This document shows, in pieces, positions 7,816 to 15,322 of a stretch of DNA of 64,000 nt. Under the pieces are notes generated by a model. The model had not been told where the DNA came from. It did no database searches and saw only the letters and a program-made list of their open reading frames with translations. A program made the position numbers and the translations under genes. Source of the DNA: Agaricicola taiwanensis (GTDB lineage: Bacteria; Pseudomonadota; Alphaproteobacteria; Rhizobiales; Methylopilaceae); NCBI RefSeq assembly GCF_014635245.1, contig NZ_BMCP01000002.1, forward strand, positions 372,001 to 436,000. Direction: 5' to 3'. Within the stretch, counting starts at the first letter, position 1; each line of letters begins with the position of its first letter.

Positions 7816-9827
7816 TGCGACCTGTCGTGCCGGGGCCGGAGCGTGCCGCTGCGGTTCTTGGCTCACGCTATCGCGCCCTGGGGCGAGGTTTTGGCCGGCG
7901 ACCGTGGCTGCGGGACCTTCTGCTGGCCATGCTGCTGTCCGCGCTTATCATTCCCCTGCACGGGCGTGCCGGCATCCGCATCGCCGAAGCGCGGATGTTC
8001 GACATCCTGTCGACATTTGCGCCGCCGAGGCCAGCCGCGCCGGGGGCCGTGATCGTCGCCATCGACGAGCCGTCCTTTGCCGAAATCCCGGAGCAATGGC
8101 CCTGGTCGCGCGCGACACACGCGCGGCTGATCGAAAGCCTTCGAGCCGCCGGCGCACGCGCGATCGGTTTCGACGTTGTCTTTGCCGAGCCGTCCAATCC
8201 TGACGCCGATGCGAAACTCGCCGCCGCGCTCGGCCCCGACAGCGTGCTTGCTGCCGACCGTGAAGTTGTGGCCATGGACCAAGGCACGCAAGTCACCCGC
8301 GTCGGCCCCTTCGCGGCGCTGATGGAAGGTGGCGCCACATCCGGTGTCACATCGGTCAACCTCGACGGAGATGGCGTGTTGCGGCGCATGCCGCCGCTCG
8401 ATGACAGCTTCGCCCGAGCGCTCATGCAGGTGGAGGGGCGATCGGTCCCGGATCTGCCGGGCAGGCCTCTCGTTCAGTATTTCGGCGGCGCCCGCAGCTA
8501 TCCCACCGTCTCCTATTATCAGGCGCTCGATCCGGCGGGCTTCCTGCCGCCGGGTTTCTTCCAGGGCAAGACCGTGTTGATCGGCCTGAGCCTCAAGGCC
8601 GCACCCGTGGTCGATAGCGGAGCCGTGGATGCCTTCGCGACGCCTTTCACCATCCAGACGGGGACGCTGACGGCCGGTGTCGAAGTGCATGCGACGATCC
8701 TGGATAACCTGCGGCACGGTCTTGCCATTTCCCCCGCGCCGGTGCGGGCGATCAGCTTTGCCGTCATCGCCTGCGCCTTGCTGGGGTGTGGGGCCGGGGC
8801 ATCGGCCATGTCCTGGCGCACCGGCTTGATCGCGCTCGGCAGCCTCGTCGGCATCGTCGCCGCAAGCTGGCTGATGCTGCGCTTCGGCCGGATCTGGCTA
8901 CCGCCGGTGACGCCGGCGCTGGCCGCGCTTACCGGCCTTGGCGCGCGGGTTGGGCTCGATTACGCGCGGGAGCGGCGGTTGCGCGCGGCGGTCTCCGCCG
9001 CCTTCTCGCGCTATGTCACGCCTGATCTCGTGGCGGAGCTCGCGCGAAACCCGGATTCGCTCAAGCTTGGTGGTGAGAGGCGCGAACTCAGCGTGCTGTT
9101 CTGCGACGTGCGCGGCTTCACCAGCCTCTCGGAGCAGATGAAGGACGACCCTGTCGGTCTCACCGATCTCATCAACCGCCTGCTCGATGCCCTCTCCGAA
9201 CAGGTGATGGAGGCGCGCGGCACCATCGACAAATATATGGGCGACTGCATCATGGCCTTCTGGAACGCGCCCTTGCCAGAGCCGAAACATGCCCGTGCGG
9301 CCGTGCGCGCGGCCCTCAGAATGTCGGATGCGGTGCGGCGTCTCAACGCCGAGCTTCAACTGGAAAACCCGGATCTGCCATCGCTGGCGGTCGGCGTTGG
9401 CGTCAACACGGGGATGTGCCTCGTCGGGAACGTCGGATCGCGCTGGCGATACGACTACTCGGTTCTGGGGGACACCGTGAACCTCGCCTCCCGTCTGGAG
9501 GGGCTCACGAAAGACTACGGCGTCGCCGTCATCCTCGGCGCGGCCACAGCGGCGGTGGTCGGTGATGAGTTCACGGTGCTGGAGCTGGACCGGATCGCGG
9601 TTCGCGGCCGCAGTGAGGCAGCGCCCATCTTCACGGTGTTCGCGAATATAGACGAGGCGTCGCGATCGGCGCTTTCCGAAGCCCGCCGCAGACTCGAGGC
9701 GGCGCAGGTGGTGGAGGATCTGCCGGCCTGTCTCGAGGCGCTCCGCCTGATGCGCGAGGCCTGGCCGCCGCTGTCGGCCTACAGCGAAAAGATGGCGGCT
9801 ATCCTCACAGCTCGCTTCGCGCGTTAG
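7815..9827 (+). CDS. CHASE2-domain class III adenylate cyclase
   Basis: The 670 aa inner-membrane protein has an N-terminal helix (~32-50), a periplasmic CHASE2 sensor (~50-300, with VIVAIDEPSF and WPWSRATHARLIESL), three helices (~312-380) and a C-terminal class III cyclase domain. The catalytic set is complete: metal ligands D431 (LFCDVRGF) and D477 (KYMGDCIMAF), adenine-selecting K473 and D553 (SVLGDTVNLASR), and transition-state N556 and R560. It should make cAMP from ATP. Start and stop are coupled to the FecR-barrel gene upstream, which suggests that the periplasmic FecR/TPR part signals to CHASE2. It ends convergent with, and overlapping by four bases, the LysR gene. Confidence 0.9.
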   Translation: MRPVVPGPERAAAVLGSRYRALGRGFGRRPWLRDLLLAMLLSALIIPLHGRAGIRIAEARMFDILSTFAPPRPAAPGAVIVAIDEPSFAEIPEQWPWSRATHARLIESLRAAGARAIGFDVVFAEPSNPDADAKLAAALGPDSVLAADREVVAMDQGTQVTRVGPFAALMEGGATSGVTSVNLDGDGVLRRMPPLDDSFARALMQVEGRSVPDLPGRPLVQYFGGARSYPTVSYYQALDPAGFLPPGFFQGKTVLIGLSLKAAPVVDSGAVDAFATPFTIQTGTLTAGVEVHATILDNLRHGLAISPAPVRAISFAVIACALLGCGAGASAMSWRTGLIALGSLVGIVAASWLMLRFGRIWLPPVTPALAALTGLGARVGLDYARERRLRAAVSAAFSRYVTPDLVAELARNPDSLKLGGERRELSVLFCDVRGFTSLSEQMKDDPVGLTDLINRLLDALSEQVMEARGTIDKYMGDCIMAFWNAPLPEPKHARAAVRAALRMSDAVRRLNAELQLENPDLPSLAVGVGVNTGMCLVGNVGSRWRYDYSVLGDTVNLASRLEGLTKDYGVAVILGAATAAVVGDEFTVLELDRIAVRGRSEAAPIFTVFANIDEASRSALSEARRRLEAAQVVEDLPACLEALRLMREAWPPLSAYSEKMAAILTARFAR

Positions 9828-10735
9828 CCGATGACGGGTTCGTCGTTGGCTTTCATATGACCGCGCAGATAGTCCATGAAAAGGCGCACCTTCGGCGGCA
9901 CCAGGCGGCCGCTTTTGTAAGTCGCGTAGATGGGGATGGCTTCTTCCGGCTCAAACTCGCGCAGGATCGGGCGCAGGCGACCTGCCGCGATGTCCTCCTG
10001 CACGCGGAGGTCCGTCACACGGCCGATGCCGAGGCCGGCGATGAGCGCTTCATAATTGCCGTGTCCACCGTTGACGACGAAGTTGCCGGACACCTTCAGC
10101 GTCATAGGCTCGCCGTTGACCACGAAAGTCCATTCGTTGAAGTTGAGCCCGAGCCGGCTCATGAGCAGGCAATTGTGCTTGAGAAGATCCGGCGGGGTCT
10201 TCGGCATGCCGAAGCGTTCCAGGTAAGATGGCGCCGCGCACACGATCTGCTTGCTTTCCGCTACGCGCGTGATCATCAGCGAAGACGAGCGCTGCTCGCC
10301 CCAACGCAAGCCGACATCATGATCGGCGAGGGCAGGATCGATGATGTCGTCGGACAGGTCGAGCTGAACCTTGAGCTGGCGGTATCGACCGAGGAAGTCC
10401 GGCAGAAGCGGCGCCAGCTTGTGAAGCCCGATCATGATCGGGCTCGTGACCCTCAGCGTTCCGCGCGGCTCTTCGCCGAAATCGCTGACGACCAGCTCCG
10501 CCTCCGCGATGTCGGCGAGGATCTGCGTGCTGCGCTGGTACAGAGCCTCGCCGGCATCCGTCAGGCCGATGCGCCGCGTGGTGCGATCCAACAGGCGCAC
10601 GCCCAGGCGCTTCTCCAGTCCGTCGATGCGCCGGCAGACGGCGGAGCGCGTGACGCCGAGGGCGCGGGCCGCCGGCGCAAAGCCGCCGTGGTCGACGACA
10701 CAGGTGAAGATGTTCAGTTCGCTCTCGTGGCTCAT
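9824..10735 (-). CDS. LysR-family transcriptional regulator
   Basis: This 303 aa protein has the LysR architecture: an N-terminal winged HTH (NIFTCVVDHGGFAPAARALG, then VCRRIDGLEKRLGVRLLDR, residues ~8-60) and a periplasmic-binding-protein-like effector domain. It is transcribed away from the EthD/SDR/TRAP operon across a ~140-base gap, the usual layout for a LysR activator of its neighbour, so it probably controls uptake and breakdown of the substrate of that operon. The co-inducer is unknown. The 3' end overlaps the cyclase gene by four bases. Confidence 0.9.
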   Translation of the reverse strand: MSHESELNIFTCVVDHGGFAPAARALGVTRSAVCRRIDGLEKRLGVRLLDRTTRRIGLTDAGEALYQRSTQILADIAEAELVVSDFGEEPRGTLRVTSPIMIGLHKLAPLLPDFLGRYRQLKVQLDLSDDIIDPALADHDVGLRWGEQRSSSLMITRVAESKQIVCAAPSYLERFGMPKTPPDLLKHNCLLMSRLGLNFNEWTFVVNGEPMTLKVSGNFVVNGGHGNYEALIAGLGIGRVTDLRVQEDIAAGRLRPILREFEPEEAIPIYATYKSGRLVPPKVRLFMDYLRGHMKANDEPVIG

Positions 10736-10874
10736 GGCGCTTCATTGTTGAGTTTATCGTAACGGTATGTGTCCCCCGTCGGGGATTTCGACCGGGGCGA
10801 TCTGCGCCTAGCCTGATCAAGCAAATTGGATCGCACAAGCTCAAAACGACGATCCACGCGGGAGGAGAACGACG
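10736..10874. promoter_or_regulatory. Divergent promoter region of LysR gene and catabolic operon
   Basis: This 139-base gap separates the LysR start codon from the first start codon of the rightward operon. It holds a short CCCC-GTC-GGGG inverted repeat near 10774 and a second GACCGGGG block near 10789, which could be part of a LysR site. At its right end GGAGGAG (10861-10867) is a strong ribosome binding site. I cannot assign -35 and -10 boxes with confidence. Confidence 0.4.
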
Positions 10875-10928
10875 ATGGCGGTAGCGGCAACGCATGTCCT
10901 GAGCGCGGACCGACGCGCCCAACCATGA
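10875..10928 (+). CDS. Candidate 17-residue leader peptide
   Basis: An ATG seven bases after a strong GGAGGAG site opens a frame encoding MAVAATHVLSADRRAQP, then stops at a TGA that overlaps the ATG of the EthD-like gene (ATGA). This is the best ribosome binding site in the region, and the EthD-like ATG has no good one of its own, so translation of the large gene may depend on this short frame. No function can be read from the peptide. It could be a coupling leader or only a by-product of how the site evolved. Confidence 0.5.
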   Translation: MAVAATHVLSADRRAQP

Positions 10929-11644
10929 TCAAACTGGTGACCTTTCAGAAGCGGGTGCCCAGCCTGACGCGGTCCGAGTTCGAGCAGCGCTGGCTCACTG
11001 TGCATGGACCTATGGCGGCCGTATTCCCTGGTCTCCGTGGTTACATGCTCGGCTTCTCACTCGACGAAGGTGAACCCGCCGCCGACGGCATCGCCCAGCT
11101 CTGGTTCGACAGCCGCAAGGACGCGCAGGCCTCCTATGCCTCCGATATCGGCCGGCGCGGCTCGGCCGATGCAAGCGCCTGGCTGGCACGCCGCGAGCAT
11201 CTTCTTGCCTCTGAAGTCTGGCTCACAAGAAACGCGCCGATCTCGGAGACGCCTTTCAAACTGGTGTTCTCCGTCAAGCGTCGCGACGGAATGGCCCGCG
11301 AGGATTTCATCTCCTGGCTCAAGGAACAGGTGACCGCTGCCGTGGCTGCCGAGATGGGCGCAAGCCAGTCACGGCTCAGTCTCGACGAAGCGGGACTTCT
11401 TCTCAACTCCAAGGTCGAGGGCGCACTCGACCTTGTTGAAGGCGAGGGCGTGCATGACGCGCTGATCGAACTCTGGTTCACCTCCAGGCGATCGGCCGAG
11501 GAGGGGCGGGAGCGGTTCAGCGCCTGGATCGCCGCCACGCTCGCGCCGCAGCTATCAAAACAGGAAGACGCCCTGTTGCAGGAGCACGTGGTGGTGATGC
11601 CGCCGGCGCCTGCCTATGGGCTCGACATGAGGACCTTTGCATGA
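10925..11644 (+). CDS. EthD-like dimeric alpha-beta barrel protein (tandem)
   Basis: The 239 aa product has two ferredoxin-like halves. The first (MIKLVTFQKRVPSLTRSEF, then HGPMAAVFPGLRGYMLGF) matches the EthD family, and the second starts at FKLVFSVKRRDGMAREDFI (~residue 115) in the same pattern. EthD-type proteins accompany catabolic operons, but few have a proven reaction. The frame is open upstream to a TTG at 10826, but homology begins at MIKLVTF. It is the first large gene of the operon and overlaps the SDR gene by four bases (ATGA). Confidence 0.75.
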   Translation: MIKLVTFQKRVPSLTRSEFEQRWLTVHGPMAAVFPGLRGYMLGFSLDEGEPAADGIAQLWFDSRKDAQASYASDIGRRGSADASAWLARREHLLASEVWLTRNAPISETPFKLVFSVKRRDGMAREDFISWLKEQVTAAVAAEMGASQSRLSLDEAGLLLNSKVEGALDLVEGEGVHDALIELWFTSRRSAEEGRERFSAWIAATLAPQLSKQEDALLQEHVVVMPPAPAYGLDMRTFA

Positions 11645-12690
11645 AGAAGACAGCTCTCGTGGTCGGCGCGACCGGTGTGTCCGGCCGGGCCCTGATCGAT
11701 CACCTGGACAAGCAGCCTGACTGGTCGGTGATCGGCGTGTCGCGCAAGCCGCCGTATTTCCCGACCAAGGCGCGCTTTGTCTCCGCGGATCTGATGGATC
11801 CCAGGAGCTGTGAGGAAAACCTCGGCGGGCTCAGCGAGGTCACCCATGTGTTCTACACCGCCTATCTCGACAACAAGGTGATTGCCGAGACGCGCGCGCC
11901 CAACGCCCGGATGTTCGAGAACTTCCTGCCGGTGATCGAGAAGGCTGCTCCAAACCTGCAGCATGTCTGTCTTCTCCAGGGCACCAAATACTACGGCCAG
12001 TATCTCGGTCCATTTAAAACGCCGGCGAAGGAGAGCGATCCGCGCATCTCCGTGCCGCACTTCTACTACGATCAGCAGGACCTCGTGATGAAGTCGAGCG
12101 AGGGCAAGGGCTGGTCATGGTCGGCGGCAAGGCCGCATGTGATCTGCGGCTTCGCCCTTGGAAATCCGCTCAATCTCATCACTACCATCGCGACCTATGC
12201 GACGCTTTTGAAGGAGATGGGTGAGCCCTTCACCTTCCCGGGTAAGCCCGGCGCCTTCACCTCGATCTATCAGGCCACGGACGCCGCGCTGCTGGCGCGC
12301 GCCATGGTGTGGATGTCGACGACCCCTGACTGCGCCAATGAAGCCTTCAACATCACCAACGGCGACTTCTTCCGCTACCAGAACCTCTGGCCGGTCTTCG
12401 CCAGGCACTTCGGCCTTGAGCCAGGTGGTGTTGAAACCGTGGACATGCCGAGCCGGATGGCGGGCAAGGAAAAGCTCTGGGACGAGATCGTCGCCAAACA
12501 TGGGCTGCAGAAGCATCCGCTGTCGCAGCTGGTGAACTGGAACTTCGCCAACTACGCCTTCTCCAACGACTGGGACGTGATGTCGGACACCACCAAGTGC
12601 CGCAAGTTCGGCTTCCTGGAGTTCATCGACAGCGAGGAGATGTTCCTCGACCAGTTCCGCTACCTGCAATCCGAAAAAATCGTGCCCTGA
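11641..12690 (+). CDS. PRISE-type atypical SDR (progesterone 5-beta-reductase-like enone reductase)
   Basis: The 349 aa protein starts with a Rossmann motif (ALVVGATGVSGRALIDHL) and has features of the PRISE subfamily: LLQGTKYYGQYLGPFKTP near residue 115, and FYYDQQDLV holding the unusual catalytic Tyr outside the normal YxxxK motif. Known members reduce the C=C bond of activated enones or cyclise iridoid precursors with NAD(P)H. Here it probably reduces an unsaturated carbonyl intermediate of the imported substrate. It lies between the EthD-like and YciI-like genes and overlaps the former. The exact substrate cannot be told. Confidence 0.8.
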   Translation: MKKTALVVGATGVSGRALIDHLDKQPDWSVIGVSRKPPYFPTKARFVSADLMDPRSCEENLGGLSEVTHVFYTAYLDNKVIAETRAPNARMFENFLPVIEKAAPNLQHVCLLQGTKYYGQYLGPFKTPAKESDPRISVPHFYYDQQDLVMKSSEGKGWSWSAARPHVICGFALGNPLNLITTIATYATLLKEMGEPFTFPGKPGAFTSIYQATDAALLARAMVWMSTTPDCANEAFNITNGDFFRYQNLWPVFARHFGLEPGGVETVDMPSRMAGKEKLWDEIVAKHGLQKHPLSQLVNWNFANYAFSNDWDVMSDTTKCRKFGFLEFIDSEEMFLDQFRYLQSEKIVP

Positions 12691-12713
12691 CGCGCGGAAG
12701 GGAGTGCCTTGCC

Positions 12714-13043
12714 ATGCCCTATATGGTGATCGCTGACGACAGACCCGGCGCGAGCCGCCTTCGCGCCGAGACACAGGCCGCTCATGTGGCTTACCTGGAA
12801 GCCAATCTCGACAAGCTGATCGGAGCAGGGGCGAAGCTTGACGACGACGGCAAGACGCCGCTCGGCAGCCTTTATCTGATCGCGACCGACAGCCGCGAGG
12901 AGGCCGAGTGCTTCGTCGCCGAGGATCCGTTCTTCACCTCCGGCGTGTTCGAGGGTTTTGTCGCCACGCGCTGGCGCAAGGCGATCCTCGATCACCAGAG
13001 CTTCATTCCGCAGGAGATGAGGGAGGGACGTCATGTCCGCTGA
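12714..13043 (+). CDS. YciI-like protein
   Basis: The 109 aa product has the YciI pattern: MPYMVIADDRPGA as first strand, HVAYLEANLDKLIGAGA as first helix, then GSLYLIATDSREEAECFVAEDPFF, which is the conserved hairpin-DPF segment. YciI-like proteins are small ferredoxin-fold enzymes or binding proteins found in catabolic operons. Only a few have assigned hydrolase or dehydrochlorinase roles. The ATG at 12714 follows GGAAGGGAG, so longer upstream reading is unlikely. Its 3' end overlaps the cupin gene by 11 bases. Confidence 0.78.
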   Translation: MPYMVIADDRPGASRLRAETQAAHVAYLEANLDKLIGAGAKLDDDGKTPLGSLYLIATDSREEAECFVAEDPFFTSGVFEGFVATRWRKAILDHQSFIPQEMREGRHVR

Positions 13044-13467
13044 CAGCCGTTTCGCCCTTGGCACCGAACTCGAAGCTGAGCTTCAGCGGAACGAGTTCAA
13101 CCCATGCGTGGGGCAGGTCCTCCTGTCGGAAAGTCCGCGCTCGCGCGTCTGGTTCATTCGCCTGGAGCCCGGCGAGCGCGTCGGCTTCCACCGCCATGTG
13201 CTCGATTATTTCTGGACGGCACTGACCGCGGGCAAAGCCCGATCGCACGTCAACGGCGGCGCTCCCAAGACCTCGGAGTATTTCGCGGGCCAGACGCAGC
13301 ACATGACCTTCAAGCGCGGCGAATACATGCTGCACGATCTGGAAAACATCGGCAGCGACACGCTGCTCTTCATCACTGTCGAACATCTTGAAAGCGCCAA
13401 TGAGCCCCTGCCGCTGCCGCCCTCGGTGACGCCGCGCGGGCTCGACGCCGGAGCACTGCAATCATGA
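13033..13467 (+). CDS. Cupin-like protein
   Basis: The 144 aa protein looks like a single-domain cupin: WFIRLEPGERVGFHRHVLDYFW carries a His-x-His pair at ~55-57 in the first cupin motif, and EYMLHDLENIGSDTLLFITVEH resembles the second motif. This could be a metal-dependent isomerase or dioxygenase, or a small-molecule binding protein. It is packed in the operon, overlapping YciI upstream and the SDR gene downstream (ATGA at 13464). Confidence 0.7.
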   Translation: MSADSRFALGTELEAELQRNEFNPCVGQVLLSESPRSRVWFIRLEPGERVGFHRHVLDYFWTALTAGKARSHVNGGAPKTSEYFAGQTQHMTFKRGEYMLHDLENIGSDTLLFITVEHLESANEPLPLPPSVTPRGLDAGALQS

Positions 13468-14267
13468 ATTCAATGGATCCAGGCGTCGCCGTCTCGACCT
13501 TTGCCGACGACATCTTCAAGGACCAGGTCTTCCTGGTGACGGGGGCTGGTCGCGGCATCGGCAAGCTTCTCGCCGAACGGTTGGCACGGCTCGGAGCGCA
13601 TGTTGCTCTCTGCGATCTCGTGGCCGGACGGGCCGAAGAGACAGCCAAGGTGATCGCGGCTGGTCAAGGCAGCGCATTGGCGCTGACGGCGGATGTCTCC
13701 AAGGAAGAAGATGTGCAGCGCGCGGTCGCGGCAGTGCTGGACCGCTGGGGGCGCGTCGATGTCCTCGTCAATTCCGCTGGCAGCTATGGCGCCGCCTATC
13801 GTGTCACCCACGAGACGCCGGTGGAGGAATGGGATTCCGTTTTTGCCTCAAACGTCCGCGGCAGCTTCCTCTGCGCCAAGACGGTGCTGCCGCACATGGT
13901 GACAGCGGGAAGGGGGCGGATCATCAATTTCGCATCCAATGCCGGCCGATCCGTCAGCCCCTTGCTTGGCTGCTCCTATACCGCTGCGAAAACCGCAGTG
14001 ATCGGCATGACGCGGCATCTGTCCCGTGAATATGCCCGCCACGGCATCCTGGTGAACACCATCGCCCCGGGCCCGGTCGCCGGCGAAAGGGTCAGCGAGC
14101 TCATAGACGGAGAGGCCAATGGGGCGGCCCTCAACGCACAGATCCCCATCGGGCGTCTGGCTGACCCCTCGGACATCGTGGATGTGGTGCTTTTCATGGC
14201 ATCCGGGGCCTCGCGCTACATGACCGGGGCCATTCTCGACGTGTCGGGAGGACTGATCCTGGCCTGA
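13464..14267 (+). CDS. Short-chain dehydrogenase/reductase (classical SDR)
   Basis: The 267 aa protein has the full classical SDR set: the cofactor motif TGAGRGIG (~residue 26), the structural NSAG, Ser of NFASN and the YTAAK active site (~residues 175-179), and a C-terminal GAILDVSGGLILA typical of FabG-like SDRs. It should oxidise or reduce an alcohol/ketone with NAD(P). As part of the operon it probably acts on the same substrate as the PRISE-type reductase. The substrate is unknown. Confidence 0.88.
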   Translation: MNSMDPGVAVSTFADDIFKDQVFLVTGAGRGIGKLLAERLARLGAHVALCDLVAGRAEETAKVIAAGQGSALALTADVSKEEDVQRAVAAVLDRWGRVDVLVNSAGSYGAAYRVTHETPVEEWDSVFASNVRGSFLCAKTVLPHMVTAGRGRIINFASNAGRSVSPLLGCSYTAAKTAVIGMTRHLSREYARHGILVNTIAPGPVAGERVSELIDGEANGAALNAQIPIGRLADPSDIVDVVLFMASGASRYMTGAILDVSGGLILA

Positions 14268-14315
14268 CCAACGTGCAGCAAAGACGCGTGAACAAGAATC
14301 TCTGGAGGAACACCA

Positions 14316-15317
14316 ATGAAAATGACACGCAGATCCTTCGTGATGTCGGCGACAGCCGCCGTGACGACCTTCTCGATCGTGAAGCCCGCTTTCGCCGCCA
14401 CCTATAAGCTCGCAACCAACCTTCCGGCGGGACATCCCATGCTGGCGCGGTTGCAGGAAGCGGCCACCAAGATTAAAGCCGATACCAACGACGAATTCGA
14501 TATCCGTTTCTTTCCAAACAGTCAGTTAGGCGGAGATCTTGAAGTTCTGTCACAGCTGCGTTCGGGCGCGATTCAGTTCTATCCACTGGCCGGCGCGCAG
14601 CTGTCGAACCTCGTTCCCATCGCCTCGCTCAACGGCGTCGGTTTTGCCTTCAACACCATCGATGAGGTCTGGAAGGCGATGGACGGTGAGGTCGGCACCC
14701 TTATCCGCAATGCCCTGACGGACTCCGGCCTCTTTGTCTTCAACGAAATGTTCGACAACGGCTTCCGGCAGATCACGACCGGATCGAAGCCGATCGAAAA
14801 GCCCGGCGATCTTGCCGGAGTCCATATCCGCGTGCCGCCGAGCCCGCTGTCGACCTCACTCTTCAAGGCCTTCGGTGCCGCGCCGCAGTCCATCAGCTTC
14901 GGCGAGGTCTATACAGCGCTTCAGACCAAGCTGGTCGACGCGCAGGAAAATCCGTTGCCGCTCGTCGATTCCGGCAAGTTCTACGAGGTGCAGAAATACG
15001 TCAGCCTCTCCAACCACATGTGGGATGGCTTCTGGATTCTCGCCAACGGCGCGTTCTGGAAGAAGTTGCCGCCGGAGACGCAGGAGATCGTTTCAAAACG
15101 CTTCCGCGAGGCGGCGCTGGCGGAGCGCAAGGATCTGGTCGAGCTCACCGGCAGCATCACGGAGAAGCTGAAGGCGGCCGGCATGACCTTCGTGGAGCCG
15201 GACCGTGAGGCGTTCCGGTCGGCCCTCAACGCCACCTCCTTCTATGCGGACTGGAAGGAGAAATTCGGCGCCGAGGCCTGGGCCACGCTTGAGAAGTACA
15301 CCGGAAAGCTGGGGTAA
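14316..15317 (+). CDS. TRAP transporter solute-binding protein DctP
   Basis: The 333 aa protein begins with a twin-arginine-like signal (TRRSFVMSATAAVTTFSI, cleavage near AFA) and has the DctP fold: NLPAGHPMLARLQEAATKI, QLGGDLEVLSQLRSGAIQF, and the region around DLAGVHIRVPPSP that holds the Arg binding the substrate carboxylate. It captures an organic acid in the periplasm for the fused DctQM permease just downstream. GGAGG lies before the ATG. It is the first transport gene after a 48-base gap and shares the operon with the enzymes. Confidence 0.92.
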   Translation: MKMTRRSFVMSATAAVTTFSIVKPAFAATYKLATNLPAGHPMLARLQEAATKIKADTNDEFDIRFFPNSQLGGDLEVLSQLRSGAIQFYPLAGAQLSNLVPIASLNGVGFAFNTIDEVWKAMDGEVGTLIRNALTDSGLFVFNEMFDNGFRQITTGSKPIEKPGDLAGVHIRVPPSPLSTSLFKAFGAAPQSISFGEVYTALQTKLVDAQENPLPLVDSGKFYEVQKYVSLSNHMWDGFWILANGAFWKKLPPETQEIVSKRFREAALAERKDLVELTGSITEKLKAAGMTFVEPDREAFRSALNATSFYADWKEKFGAEAWATLEKYTGKLG

Positions 15318-15322
15318 GCGCC

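Noticed and set aside
7815..9827. The class III cyclase as a Pycsar pyrimidine cyclase for the effector at 3560
   Set aside because: It has the adenine-specifying Lys (K473) and Asp (D553) and a CHASE2 sensor, which fit an adenylate cyclase, and it is coupled to the FecR gene rather than to the effector.
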